Source of the DNA: DASRPD01 sp035646535
GTDB taxonomy: Bacteria; Actinomycetota; Acidimicrobiia; IMCC26256; JANYLB01
DNA: 59,253 nucleotides
Assembly (NCBI GenBank): GCA_035646535.1
Contig: DASRPD010000079.1
Location: forward strand, 1 to 59,253
Direction of reading: 5' to 3'
Below, in pieces: positions 8,070 through 16,599 of this stretch. Below the pieces are notes generated by a model. The model saw nothing but the letters and a program-made list of their open reading frames with translations, did no database searches and was not told where the DNA came from. Both the position numbers and the translations under genes were made by a program. Position 1 is the stretch's first letter. Every line of letters starts with the position of its first letter.

Positions 8070-9011
8070 ATGGCTGACCATGGGGTGACCGGTCACGCAT
8101 CGGACACGTGCGGGGGCCAGGGTGCCGCGCGCCCGGCCCGCCGTGTCACGGTGCCGGGCATACGGGCTCGCAAGGGCGACGGAGAGCCACTCGTCATGGT
8201 GACCGCCTACGACGCACCGTCGGCGCGAGTCGCCAACGACGCCGGCGTCGACATGATCTTGGTCGGGGACTCCCTCGCCATGGTCGTGCTCGGCTACGAC
8301 GACACGCTCTCGGTCACGATCGACGACATGGCGCACCACGTCGCCGCGGTGGCGCGGACGCAGCCAGCCCCGCTCGTCATCGGCGACCTGCCGTGGATGA
8401 GCTATCACGTGTCGCGTGCCGAGACGGTGACCAACGCGGCAGCGCTCGTGCGGGCCGGAGCCGGGGCGGTGAAGCTCGAAGGAGGGCGGAAACGCCTCGA
8501 TGCGGTCCACGCGATCCTCGATGCCGAGATCCCGGTCATGGGCCATCTGGGCCTGACTCCCCAGTCCGTCCACGCACTGGGCGGCTTTCGAGTCCAGGGC
8601 AAGGCGCTCGACGGGGCGCGCGAGATCGTCGAGGACGCCGTGGCGCTTGCCGGAGCAGGGTGCTTCGCGATCGTCCTCGAGTGCGTGCCCGATGCTGTGG
8701 CCCGCATGGTGACCGACGCGCTGGACGTGCCGACCATCGGTATCGGCGCCGGCCGGCACTGCGACGGCCAAGTGCTCGTGTACCACGACATCCTCGGGCT
8801 CGAGGATCGAATCGCCCCTCGGTTCGTGCGGCGGTACGCGTCGCTCGGGGAGGAGGCGGTTGGCGCGGTCGCTCGTTTTGCCGAGGACGTGCGCCGGGGC
8901 CGGTTCCCGTCGAGTGACGAGACGTACCACATGACCGACCAGATGACCGAGGCGCTCGATCTGTACCCGAGCGTCGGGGACCAGGAGGACCAGCTCACAC
9001 TGCCGGGTTGA
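8070..9011 (+). CDS. panB: 3-methyl-2-oxobutanoate hydroxymethyltransferase
   Basis: 313 residues. First committed step of pantothenate synthesis: transfers a hydroxymethyl group from methylene-tetrahydrofolate to alpha-ketoisovalerate. The beta/alpha-barrel carries VMVTAYDAPSARVANDAGVD, MILVGDSLAMVVLGYDDTL, IGDLPWMSYHVS, AVKLEGG and MGHLGLTPQSVHALGGFRVQ. The metal and substrate residues (the DS pair, D in IGDLPW, K and E in KLEGG) are all present. The ATG at 8070 is preceded by GGTGGAGGTACGGAG. The N-terminal extension of about 25 residues is low in hydrophobics. It stands between the DUF5318 genes and the rpsF operon and has its own leader with the 28-bp duplication. Confidence 0.95.
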   Translation: MADHGVTGHASDTCGGQGAARPARRVTVPGIRARKGDGEPLVMVTAYDAPSARVANDAGVDMILVGDSLAMVVLGYDDTLSVTIDDMAHHVAAVARTQPAPLVIGDLPWMSYHVSRAETVTNAAALVRAGAGAVKLEGGRKRLDAVHAILDAEIPVMGHLGLTPQSVHALGGFRVQGKALDGAREIVEDAVALAGAGCFAIVLECVPDAVARMVTDALDVPTIGIGAGRHCDGQVLVYHDILGLEDRIAPRFVRRYASLGEEAVGAVARFAEDVRRGRFPSSDETYHMTDQMTEALDLYPSVGDQEDQLTLPG

Positions 9012-9203
9012 CCGGCGCCCGCCGAATCGCGGCCCTGCTTGACTGTCCCACCCGGCCGGTAGGTTCTGCGCCGATAGGTTTGCTAGCTTCGAGCACTTCA
9101 CAACCGAACCTGCTCCGACCGCCAAGGGCCCGCCGACTCGGCGTCCCGACCGCGACGATCGGAGCCCGCCGGAGCGTCGGCGGTCCAAAGGAGGTAGAGG
9201 CCT

Positions 9204-9539
9204 TTGCGGCCCTACGAGGTCATGATCATCCTCGACGCAGACCTGGAAGAGGAGACCATCCGGTCTGCCGTCGATCGCTACCTCGAAGTCATCAAGGCCA
9301 AGGGCGCCGAGCCCGGCTTCATCGACTTCTGGGGCAAACGCCGGTTCGCCTACGAGGTGAACCACCGCTGGGAGGGCTACTACGTCGTCCTCCAGGCCAA
9401 GGCCGAGCCCGTCGCGATGGATGAGCTCCATCGGATGCTCTCCCTGGCAGACGAAGTCATTCGCCACAAGGTGCTGCGCATTCCGGAGGCGGTCTACGGG
9501 CCGCCGAAGACTGCGGGTACCCCGACGGCGGATGCGTAG
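9204..9539 (+). CDS. rpsF: 30S ribosomal protein S6
   Basis: 111 residues from a TTG start with AAAGGAGG ten bases upstream, which settles the start. MRPYEVMIILDADLEEETIR opens the S6 fold; FIDFWGKRRFAYEVNHRWEGY is the conserved central block. S6 binds 16S rRNA together with S18, whose gene is two genes downstream. First gene of the rpsF-ssb-rpsR-rplI run found throughout Actinomycetota. A leader of about 190 bp without a recognisable gene precedes it. Confidence 0.96.
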   Translation: MRPYEVMIILDADLEEETIRSAVDRYLEVIKAKGAEPGFIDFWGKRRFAYEVNHRWEGYYVVLQAKAEPVAMDELHRMLSLADEVIRHKVLRIPEAVYGPPKTAGTPTADA

Positions 9540-9549
9540 GGAGGGAACC

Positions 9550-10089
9550 ATGGCAGACAACACGATCACCGTCATCGGCAATATCACCCGAGACCCCGAG
9601 ATCCGCTATACGCCGACCGGCCAGGCCAACGCCAACTTCGGCGTCGCGGTCAATCGCCGGTGGATGAACCGCCAGACCCAGGAGTGGGAGGAGCGCACCA
9701 GCTTCTTCAACGTCGTGTGCTGGCGGGAGATGGCCGAGAACGTCGGCGAGTCCCTGGCCAAGGGATCTCGGGTGGTGGTGACCGGACGCCTCGAGCAGCG
9801 CAGCTGGGAAACCGAGCAGGGCGAGCGGCGCAGTGTCGTCGAGATCGTGGCCGACGACATCGGTCCGTCTCTGCGCTGGGCGACCGCCAAGGTCGAGAAG
9901 ATCGACCGGCGCGGCGGCAGTGACTTCGGTGGCGGGCCGACAAGTGGTTCCGGTGGCGGGCCGACGAGTGGCTCCGGTGGCGCGCCGGCCGGTGACGGCG
10001 GCGGCGGCTCCCAGTCCGGTGGCTCCCAGCCGGGCGGTTCCGGCGGTTCCGGTGGCGGGTACGACGAGTTCGGCGAAGAGCCGTTCTAA
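9550..10089 (+). CDS. ssb: single-stranded DNA-binding protein
   Basis: 179 residues. The OB-fold occupies residues 1-115 (NTITVIGNITRDPEIRYTPT, FFNVVCWREMAENVGESL, VVVTGRLEQRSWE). The C-terminal third is a Gly/Ser/Pro linker that ends in DEFGEEPF, a form of the acidic tip that recruits partner proteins. The linker contains tandem 24-bp repeats encoding GGGPTSGS, at about 9931-9980. It begins 10 bp after rpsF with GGGAGGGAAC as ribosome-binding site. Confidence 0.96.
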   Translation: MADNTITVIGNITRDPEIRYTPTGQANANFGVAVNRRWMNRQTQEWEERTSFFNVVCWREMAENVGESLAKGSRVVVTGRLEQRSWETEQGERRSVVEIVADDIGPSLRWATAKVEKIDRRGGSDFGGGPTSGSGGGPTSGSGGAPAGDGGGGSQSGGSQPGGSGGSGGGYDEFGEEPF

Positions 10090-10109
10090 GAATCTGAGGA
10101 CAGGACGAG

Positions 10110-10634
10110 ATGGCACGCGAGAAGGATCGGCGAAAAGGAAAAGGCCCCCGCGATAACGATCGGCGCCGGGAACCCAAGAAGAAGACCTCGATCCTCATCA
10201 CCGAGAACGTCCAGTGGGTTGACTACAAAGACGTGAACCTGCTCCGTCGGTTCATGTCCGAGCGGGCCAAGATTCGCGCCCGACGGGTCACCGGCAACAC
10301 GACCCAGCAGCAACGCGCCGTCGCCCGCGCGATCCGCGTTGCCCGGGAGATGGCCTTGTTGCCGTACAGCATCCGCCAGGTCACCCAGCGCAACAAGGGA
10401 GGCCGACGTGACCGTGATCGCGGCGGCGCTGGTGGCAGGGATCGTGATCGGGGTCGTGAGTCGCGTGAGGACACGCTCACGCTCCCCAAGCCACCCGAGG
10501 CTCCCGAGGGCGTGACCGTGGGCGCGACTGACACCGGCCAGGCCGAGGCGCCGACAGCGTCGACCACCCCCGAGACGTCGACTGCACCCGAGACGTCGAC
10601 TGCACCCGAGACCGGTAGTGGGGAGACATCGTGA
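10110..10634 (+). CDS. rpsR: 30S ribosomal protein S18 with long acidic tail
   Basis: 174 residues. Residues 20-95 are standard S18 (KKKTSILITENVQWVDYKDV, LLRRFMSERAKIRARRVTGN, ARAIRVAREMALLPYSI). S18 is normally 75-90 residues; here about 75 extra residues follow. They comprise a basic RDRDRGG stretch and then a Pro/Glu/Thr/Ser tail with repeated PETSTA units encoded by tandem repeats of about 18 bp at 10566-10612. The frame stays open to a TGA that overlaps the GTG of rplI, so the tail is probably translated. S18 has two CxxC-lacking forms; this one has no cysteine. Confidence 0.94.
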   Translation: MAREKDRRKGKGPRDNDRRREPKKKTSILITENVQWVDYKDVNLLRRFMSERAKIRARRVTGNTTQQQRAVARAIRVAREMALLPYSIRQVTQRNKGGRRDRDRGGAGGRDRDRGRESREDTLTLPKPPEAPEGVTVGATDTGQAEAPTASTTPETSTAPETSTAPETGSGETS

Positions 10635-11092
10635 AGGTCGTGCTCCGCGACGATGTCGACAGTCTCGGCGTGAAGGGTGACCTCGTCGACGTCGCCAACG
10701 GGTACGCCCGCAACTACCTCGTGCCGCGGGGGTTGGCCATCCGCGCGACCAAGGGGATCGTCCAGCAGGCCTCGGCGATGCGGCGAAACCGTGACGCGCG
10801 CGGGCAGCGTGAGCGCAACGCCGCCCAGGAGCTCGCGAATCGCCTGACGACGGCGCGGATCGAGGTCGGGGCGCGTGCCGGCGAGGCGGGCAAGCTCTTC
10901 GGTTCGGTCACCACAGCCGACATCGCCGACGCGCTGACGGCCCAGACCGGCGTCACCATCGACCGACGCATGCTCGTGCTCGACGAGCCCATCAAGGAGC
11001 TCGGTCCGCACGAGGTGCCGGCCAAGCTGCACACCGACGTCACCGTGACGGTCATGGTCGAGGTCGTCGCCGACGGGAAATCGCACCGCTAG
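10631..11092 (+). CDS. rplI: 50S ribosomal protein L9
   Basis: 153 residues, standard length. The N-terminal rRNA-binding domain (MKVVLRDDVDSLGVKGDLVD, GYARNYLVPRGLAIRATKG) is followed by the long connecting helix (QRERNAAQELANRLTTARIE) and the C-terminal domain (KLFGSVTTADIADALTAQTG). The GTG start at 10631 overlaps the rpsR stop (GTGA), so translation is probably coupled. Confidence 0.96.
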   Translation: MKVVLRDDVDSLGVKGDLVDVANGYARNYLVPRGLAIRATKGIVQQASAMRRNRDARGQRERNAAQELANRLTTARIEVGARAGEAGKLFGSVTTADIADALTAQTGVTIDRRMLVLDEPIKELGPHEVPAKLHTDVTVTVMVEVVADGKSHR

Positions 11093-11228
11093 GCATTGGA
11101 AATGCGGTGTGGCCCGTCGCCCCCGTCGCCGATCGCACCCACCGCTGTGCGTCCTGTCTGGCGAGTGTCCGCGCCCTGACTGTCCCACCCTCGCGGTTGA
11201 GTGGGGGTATGGGCGCTTACCGCGGGAT

Positions 11229-11303
11229 CTATCCCCAGCCTTGTGGACGACGAGTCGGGTTCTCCACGGCCAATCCACAGGGTTCACCCACTCGTTATCC
11301 ACA
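11229..11303. promoter_or_regulatory. cluster of DnaA-box-like nonamers before dnaB
   Basis: The 259-bp gap between rplI and dnaB holds a consensus DnaA box TTATCCACA (11295-11303) and three near matches: CAATCCACA (11271-11279), the reverse-strand TCGTCCACA (11242-11250) and CTATCCCCA (11229-11237). They may allow DnaA to regulate dnaB. There is no AT-rich unwinding region, so an origin is unlikely. Confidence 0.55.
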
Positions 11304-11351
11304 GGCCATGTCCGCGACGATGAACGTGCAGCCGGCGTGCGAGGGGTAGCA

Positions 11352-12746
11352 GTGGTGCAATCGATCGAGTCGGCGCGATCTCGCGCCCAGGGACCGGGGC
11401 CAGGACCCGGCCCGAGCTCCGCCGCAGGGCGTATCCCGCCGCACAACATCGAGGCCGAGGAGTCGCTGCTCGGGGCGATGCTCCTCTCGCGCGATGCGAT
11501 CGTCAGCGCGATCGAGGTCAAGGTCGAGTCGTCCGACTTCTACAAGCCGGCCCACGGCCATATCTACGAGACGGTCGTCGAGCTCTACGGCCAGGGTGAG
11601 CCGGTTGACCCCGTCACGCTCTCCGAGGAGCTTCGCCGCAAGAACCTGCTCGACGCGCTCGGCGGCAAGGCGACGCTGCTGCAGCTCCAAGCGGCCACGC
11701 CCTCCTCGGCCAACGCGGGCCACTACGCGCAGATCGTGAGCGAGCTCGCGTTGTTGCGTCGACTCATCGCGGTCGCGGGCGAGATCTCCGAGGAGGCGTA
11801 CTCAGCTCCCGAGGACGTCACCCAGACCTTGGACCATGCCGAGTCACTCGTGTTCGAGGTTGCGGACCGGCGCGTCGCGGACTCCGAGGTGAAGATCGCC
11901 GACTCGCTCCACGCGACCCTCGATCAGCTCGAACAGCTCTACGGTCGCGAAGAGACGATCACCGGCGTCCCGACCGGCTACACCGATCTCGACCAGCTCC
12001 TTCTCGGCCTCCAGCCTTCCAACCTCGTCGTGGTTGCGGCACGGCCGGGTATGGGCAAGACCGCGTTCGCGCTCGGTGCCGCCGCTCACGTGGCCGTCGT
12101 CGAGCAGCGGCCCACCTTGTTCTTCTCGATGGAGATGGGCCACCTCGAGCTGACCAAGCGCTTGCTCGCGGCCGAGGCGCGGGTCGACCTCCGCAAGCTC
12201 CAGACCGGGAATATCCCCGAGAACGAGTGGTCGGTGATCAGCCACGCGGTCGGGCGATTGGCTGCGGCCCCATTGTTCATCGATGACAACCCGCACTGCA
12301 CGATCATGGAGATGCGGGCGAAGGCCCGGCGCATGCGCGCGCGCGAGGGTGACCTCGGGCTCGTCGTGATCGACTACATCCAGCTGATGAGCTCGTCGCG
12401 GCGGGTCGAGAACCGTCAGGTCGAGGTGGCCGACTTCTCCCGCGGCCTCAAGATCCTGGCGCGCGAGCTCGACTGTCCCGTGATGGCGCTATCGCAGCTC
12501 AACCGCCAGCTCGAATACCGCACCGACAAGCGCCCCATGCTGGCCGACCTTCGAGAAACCGGCTCGATCGAGCAGGACGCGGACGTTGTGATGTTCGTCT
12601 ACCGCGACGAGGTCTACAACCCGGAGTCGGAACAACAGGGGATGGCCGAGATCATCGTGGCCAAGCACCGAAATGGGCCCAGCGGCGTCGAGCGCCTCGC
12701 GTTCTTCGGTTCGCGCACGAAGTTCGAGAACATGGCCCGCGACTAG
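11352..12746 (+). CDS. dnaB: replicative DNA helicase
   Basis: 464 residues from the GTG at 11352 (a GTG at 11355 is also possible); GAGGGG lies five bases upstream. The N-terminal DnaG-binding domain starts at PPHNIEAEESLLGAMLLSRD. The RecA-like motor has Walker A ARPGMGKTAFAL (near residue 228), FFSMEMGHLELTKRLLA, Walker B LVVIDYIQLM and the arginine-finger region LADLRETGSIEQDADVVMFV. No intein interrupts the gene, unlike many actinobacterial dnaB genes. The frame is open upstream to 11109, but that part covers the DnaA-box cluster and is not protein-like. Confidence 0.95.
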   Translation: MVQSIESARSRAQGPGPGPGPSSAAGRIPPHNIEAEESLLGAMLLSRDAIVSAIEVKVESSDFYKPAHGHIYETVVELYGQGEPVDPVTLSEELRRKNLLDALGGKATLLQLQAATPSSANAGHYAQIVSELALLRRLIAVAGEISEEAYSAPEDVTQTLDHAESLVFEVADRRVADSEVKIADSLHATLDQLEQLYGREETITGVPTGYTDLDQLLLGLQPSNLVVVAARPGMGKTAFALGAAAHVAVVEQRPTLFFSMEMGHLELTKRLLAAEARVDLRKLQTGNIPENEWSVISHAVGRLAAAPLFIDDNPHCTIMEMRAKARRMRAREGDLGLVVIDYIQLMSSSRRVENRQVEVADFSRGLKILARELDCPVMALSQLNRQLEYRTDKRPMLADLRETGSIEQDADVVMFVYRDEVYNPESEQQGMAEIIVAKHRNGPSGVERLAFFGSRTKFENMARD

Positions 12747-12765
12747 CGATCGCCCCCGGGCGAGC

Positions 12766-13206
12766 TCAGCGGAACGTCCACCACGCGCTGATCCCGAGCG
12801 CGACCACGGTGACGGTCACCGTCGTGAGCATGAACGAGCGGGGTAGCTTGCCGGACGCGTCGGCCGGCAGCCGCCTCCGCACGACCGCGAGGGTGCGCTC
12901 CGCCCACGTGACGTCTCGAGCGAGCACGCCGAGACCGATGGCGAGCACCACGAAACCCGGGCCCGGCAGCACCAGCATGGCCAGACCTCCCACGCACAGC
13001 GCCGCACCGAAGCCCATACGCACGAGGCGGATCGCGATGTGGGCCTGCGCCCGCTCGAGGGGTTCCTCTCGCTCGCCGGTGGCCCGCTCGGCCGCGGCCG
13101 CGGCTTCGATCCATTGCTCCGCGAGGGTCGCGTCGTCCCCGGACGGCTCCGGCTCGGACGGTTTTGGCTCGGACGGCTCGGGTTCTGGGGGATCGGCTGC
13201 TTCCAC
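12766..13206 (-). CDS. PGPGW-type transmembrane protein
   Basis: 146 residues. Residues 1-25 are a Pro/Glu/Ser run (PPEPEPSEPKPSEPEPSG). A hydrophobic block follows at about 65-100 (GFGAALCVGGLAMLVLPGPG, FVVLAIGLGVLARDVTWAER) with the LPGPG turn that defines the TIGR02611/PGPGW family of actinobacterial membrane proteins. A final membrane segment is at the C-terminus (LTTVTVTVVALGISAWWTF). Function unknown. It is convergent with dnaB (19 bp apart) and divergent from the DsbA-like gene. Confidence 0.8.
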   Translation of the reverse strand: MEAADPPEPEPSEPKPSEPEPSGDDATLAEQWIEAAAAAERATGEREEPLERAQAHIAIRLVRMGFGAALCVGGLAMLVLPGPGFVVLAIGLGVLARDVTWAERTLAVVRRRLPADASGKLPRSFMLTTVTVTVVALGISAWWTFR

Positions 13207-13265
13207 GCCACCATGGTGACAGCATCAGGCGGAATGCGGGCAGGCGGCGGGAGGTTGTGCGCAGG

Positions 13266-13919
13266 GTGCTGGTGGAGATCTGGTCGGACGTCGTGTGTCC
13301 GTGGTGCTACATCGGGAAGCGGCGGTTCGAGCAGGCGCGGGACGAGTTCGACCACCGGGACGAGGTACACGTGCAGTGGCGCGCCTTCGAGCTCGATCCC
13401 CGGGCGCCCCGCGAGCGCACCGGGGAACCAGTCGGCCAGCTCGCCCGCAAATACGGAGTGACCCATGAACGTGCCGCGGCGATGTACGAGCAGATGACCG
13501 CCAACGCGGCCGGCGAAGGCCTCGAGTTCCACCTCGACCGCACCCGCGGCGGGAACACCTTCGACGCGCACCGTCTGCTGCACTTGGCTCGCGATCACAG
13601 CCTGCAGTCAGCGCTGAAGGAGCGCCTCCTCGCGGCGTACTTCACCGACGGCGAGCCCATTGGCGATCCGCGGACGCTGACGCGCCTCGCGGTCGAGGTC
13701 GGCCTCGACGCCGCGGCCGTGGAGGCGGTGTTGGCGGGCGACGACTACGCGGAGGCCGTGCGCCGTGACGAGCGCCTCGCTGAAGGTCTCGGTGCGGCCG
13801 GAGTCCCGTTCTTCGTGATGGGTCGAAAGGCCGCGGTGTCCGGAGCGCAATCCCCCGAGGTGATCCTCGAAGCGCTCGAGCTCGGCTGGGCGCGCCAGGG
13901 TGAGGAATCGCCAGACTGA
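13266..13919 (+). CDS. DsbA/FrnE-family oxidoreductase
   Basis: 217 residues from the GTG at 13266 (another GTG at 13257). Thioredoxin fold with inserted helical domain: VEIWSDVVCPWCYIGKRRFE holds the CPWC active site at residues 11-14. VQWRAFELDPRAP and GNTFDAHRLLHLARDH lie in the helical insert. The cis-Pro loop is AAGVPFFVMG near residue 182. This is the cytoplasmic FrnE-like branch; no signal peptide is present. FrnE-type proteins act as disulfide isomerases or in polyketide tailoring, but the substrate here is unknown. GGGAGG at 13249 is the likely ribosome-binding site. Confidence 0.9.
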   Translation: MLVEIWSDVVCPWCYIGKRRFEQARDEFDHRDEVHVQWRAFELDPRAPRERTGEPVGQLARKYGVTHERAAAMYEQMTANAAGEGLEFHLDRTRGGNTFDAHRLLHLARDHSLQSALKERLLAAYFTDGEPIGDPRTLTRLAVEVGLDAAAVEAVLAGDDYAEAVRRDERLAEGLGAAGVPFFVMGRKAAVSGAQSPEVILEALELGWARQGEESPD

Positions 13920-13975
13920 GCGACGACCAGAGGAGACGGCCGGACTGAGAGACGGCCAGACCGTGGCGCGGCCCC

Positions 13976-14644
13976 TCACCCGTCGAGCAGTCTTCCCACC
14001 ATCAGCTCGACCACTCGCCTCGTCGCGGTGACCGAGAGGCCCTCGCCACTGCGCAGTGCGTCCCACGTCGCCCACCCGGCGGCCACGTCGATGCCCGCGG
14101 TCACGGCACGTCGTGACGCACCGGCTGCCTGCAGCTCTTGGGCGAACAGCGCGACCGCTTGATGGTGGAGTGCCGCCGTCGCCTGCGCGAGGCCGGTGTT
14201 CAGCTCGGCCGACGTGCCGCCCATGAGCACCGTCGCCCGCCGTACCGGTGCGATCGCTTCGAACAGCTCCGCTCGCTGTCGAACCAGAGCGGCGACGCGC
14301 GCTCGGAGCGGTTCGCCGGCTGGGATCGGGTCGTACAGGTGCTGGTACCGGCCGCGCTGGCGTTCGACGATCGCGCCGTAGAGCGCCTCGACGTCGTCGA
14401 AGTGAGCGAACACGGTTCGCAGCGACACACCGGCGCGTTCGGCGATCTGAAGCGCCGTCGGCCGCGACACCCCGGATTCGAGCAGGGCCAAGAGGGCCTC
14501 GACGAGCGCGTCCCGATTGCGGGCGCCTCGCCGGACTCGGCCGTCTGCTGTCGAACCGGCGTCGACGGGAGGAACCGCGCCGGGGTGGTCTTGCCCCAAG
14601 GGGTCGGCATCCGCCCGCTTCGAGGAGGTAGTTGCACGGACCAT
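13976..14644 (-). CDS. TetR-family transcriptional regulator
   Basis: 222 residues. After a disordered N-terminus of about 40 residues, the helix-turn-helix is RDALVEALLALLESGVSRPT followed by ALQIAERAGVSLRTVFAHFD (residues about 45-85). The C-terminal ligand domain is helical (LRARVAALVRQRAELFEAIA onward). It is divergent from the DUF1330 gene; their starts are only 14 bp apart, so it probably controls that gene, itself, or both. The ligand cannot be predicted. Confidence 0.88.
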   Translation of the reverse strand: MVRATTSSKRADADPLGQDHPGAVPPVDAGSTADGRVRRGARNRDALVEALLALLESGVSRPTALQIAERAGVSLRTVFAHFDDVEALYGAIVERQRGRYQHLYDPIPAGEPLRARVAALVRQRAELFEAIAPVRRATVLMGGTSAELNTGLAQATAALHHQAVALFAQELQAAGASRRAVTAGIDVAAGWATWDALRSGEGLSVTATRRVVELMVGRLLDG

Positions 14645-14658
14645 GCGACTATCCTAGT

Positions 14659-15060
14659 GTGACCACCGTGGGAATCAGTCCGAACGCCGATCAGTTCGCC
14701 GAGCTCGCGGGACACCCTGACGACGGGCCGGTCGTCATGCTCAACCTCTTGAAGTTCAAGGCGGAAGCCGGCGGCGAGAGCGGAGCCGAGGCCTACAGCA
14801 AGTACGGCGATGTCGCGATGGCGATGGTCGCCGAGCGTGGCGGCAAGCTCCTCTGGGCGGGTGCCGCGGATCAGATCCTGATCGGCGACCCGGATGAGGA
14901 CTGGGACACGGTGGCGCTGATCCAGTACCCGTCGCGCGCCGCGTTCATCGACATGGTCTCCCAGCCCGAGTACCTCGAGGCCCATGAGGATCGCGAGCGG
15001 GGGGTCGAGCGTACGATCATCGTCGCGTGTACCCCGCTACTCGCCGCGCTCGGGGACTGA
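14659..15060 (+). CDS. DUF1330-like dimeric alpha-beta barrel protein
   Basis: 133 residues from the GTG at 14659; a GTG at 14668 is also possible. The core PVVMLNLLKFK, then YSKYGDVAMAMVAERGGKLL and DTVALIQYPSRAAFIDMVSQ PEY, is the DUF1330 pattern of small ferredoxin-like-fold proteins. Members include monooxygenase-like and uncharacterised enzymes. No catalytic residue can be assigned. It is divergent from the TetR gene and 12 bp before the sulfatase, so it may be part of a TetR-controlled unit. Confidence 0.75.
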   Translation: MTTVGISPNADQFAELAGHPDDGPVVMLNLLKFKAEAGGESGAEAYSKYGDVAMAMVAERGGKLLWAGAADQILIGDPDEDWDTVALIQYPSRAAFIDMVSQPEYLEAHEDRERGVERTIIVACTPLLAALGD

Positions 15061-15072
15061 GCGGCCAGTCGG

Positions 15073-16599
15073 ATGGGCCGCAAGATCCTCTTCATCACCA
15101 CCGATCAGCAGCGCTACGACTCGCTCGGCTGCAACGGCGGAGCAATCGCCCGCACCCCCGTGGCCGACGGGCTGGCCGCGGCCGGCATCAACTATCACCG
15201 GGCCTACAACCAGAACACCGTGTGCATGCCTGCCCGCGCGACGATGCTGACCGGCCAGTACGTGAGCACCCACGGCGTGTACGCCAACGGCGTGCCGCTG
15301 CCGGCAGACGCGCCGAGTGTCGCGGCCCATCTCCACGACGCCGGTGGGTACCGCACGGCGCTCGTGGGCAAGGCGCACTTCGAGCCCGCGTTCGATCCCG
15401 AGGGCCGCTGGCCCGAGAACCGCCTCGCCCGTGAAGGCTCCACCGGGCCCCACCGTGGCTTCGAGCACATCGAGCTGGCCATGCATTCGTCGCAGCCGCC
15501 GTGGTGGCACTACGAGCGCTGGTTGCGCGAGCACCATCCCGAGGAACGAGCCGGCTTCTACCAGCTGTTCATCGACGGCGCGATGAACGACCGACCGGGG
15601 GGCGAGACGGGCGCCCCGCAGACCGCGATCAATCCCGTGCCGCGCGAGCATTACCACACCGACTGGGTGGCCGATCGCACGATCCAATGGCTGGATTCGC
15701 TCGACCCGGACGAGGACTGGTTCTGCTGGATGAGTTTCCCCGACCCGCATCATCCGTGGGACCCGCCCGCAGCCGAGCGCAGTCGGGTCGACTGGCGTGA
15801 CCTCGACCTGCCGGTCGGCCATCCGGGCTCGGTCGAGAGCTGCCGCGAGGTCCTCGCCCGTAAGCCCCGCCACTGGCTCGAGTACTTCGACGGTACCTTC
15901 GCGAACCTCGAGGGTGGCCCGACCACGTTCGTGCCCGCGCTGATGTCACACGACCAGGTGCGTGAGGTGAACGCGTTGGTCCACATCGAGAACGAGCTGA
16001 TCGATGAGGCGTGCGGCCGCGTGCTGGCCCGTATCGACGAGCGCGGCTGGACGGCCGACACCGACGTGTTCTTCACCACCGATCACGGCGAGCTCCAGGG
16101 TGACTTCGGGCTGTTGTTCAAGGGCGCCTACCACTGCGACGCGCTCATGCGCCTCCCGATGATCTGGCGTCCGGCGCCCTCGACCGGGACGGCGCCGTCC
16201 GACGTCTCCGAACCGGTCGGCCAGCTCGACCTCGCGCCCACCTTCTGTGAGATCGCCGGCGTCCCGGCGCCGGATTGGGTGCAGGGCGAGGTGCTGCCCA
16301 CGGCCCCGGGCTCCGGTCGAGAGCGTGTCCTCACCGAGTGGGACAGCCAGTTCGAACACATCGACATGCACCTGCGCTCCATCGTGGCCGACGATTGGGT
16401 GTGTACCGCCTACGAGGCCGGCGGCATGTACGAAGGTACCGAGGGTGAGCTGTACAGCCTGACCGACGATCCGCTCCAGCTCGAGAACCGCTGGGACGAT
16501 CCCGCGTCCGCGAGCGTGCGCGCGGATCTCGTCGCGGACCTCTACGATCACCTGCCGCCGGCGCGAGTGCCGCGTCTGGCGGTGGAGGCGCCCGCTTGA
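15073..16599 (+). CDS. sulfatase / arylsulfatase A family hydrolase
   Basis: 508 residues. Hydrolyses sulfate (or phosphonate) esters. The metal-binding start is ILFITTDQQRYDSLGCNGG. The modification motif NTVCMPARATMLTGQY has the CxPxR signature in which the cysteine (C52) is converted to formylglycine. The second metal site VFFTTDHGELQGDFGLLFKG is near residue 335. No signal peptide is seen, so it is probably cytoplasmic. No formylglycine-generating enzyme is encoded in the window. Its TGA overlaps the TTG of the DUF202 gene downstream. Confidence 0.93.
   Translation: MGRKILFITTDQQRYDSLGCNGGAIARTPVADGLAAAGINYHRAYNQNTVCMPARATMLTGQYVSTHGVYANGVPLPADAPSVAAHLHDAGGYRTALVGKAHFEPAFDPEGRWPENRLAREGSTGPHRGFEHIELAMHSSQPPWWHYERWLREHHPEERAGFYQLFIDGAMNDRPGGETGAPQTAINPVPREHYHTDWVADRTIQWLDSLDPDEDWFCWMSFPDPHHPWDPPAAERSRVDWRDLDLPVGHPGSVESCREVLARKPRHWLEYFDGTFANLEGGPTTFVPALMSHDQVREVNALVHIENELIDEACGRVLARIDERGWTADTDVFFTTDHGELQGDFGLLFKGAYHCDALMRLPMIWRPAPSTGTAPSDVSEPVGQLDLAPTFCEIAGVPAPDWVQGEVLPTAPGSGRERVLTEWDSQFEHIDMHLRSIVADDWVCTAYEAGGMYEGTEGELYSLTDDPLQLENRWDDPASASVRADLVADLYDHLPPARVPRLAVEAPA

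Noticed and set aside
7716..9587. Minus-strand open frame of 623 codons opposite panB and rpsF
   Set aside because: Shadow frame; panB and rpsF are unmistakable on the plus strand.
11093..11351. Chromosomal replication origin
   Set aside because: Only four DnaA-like boxes, no AT-rich unwinding element, and no dnaA/dnaN neighbours.
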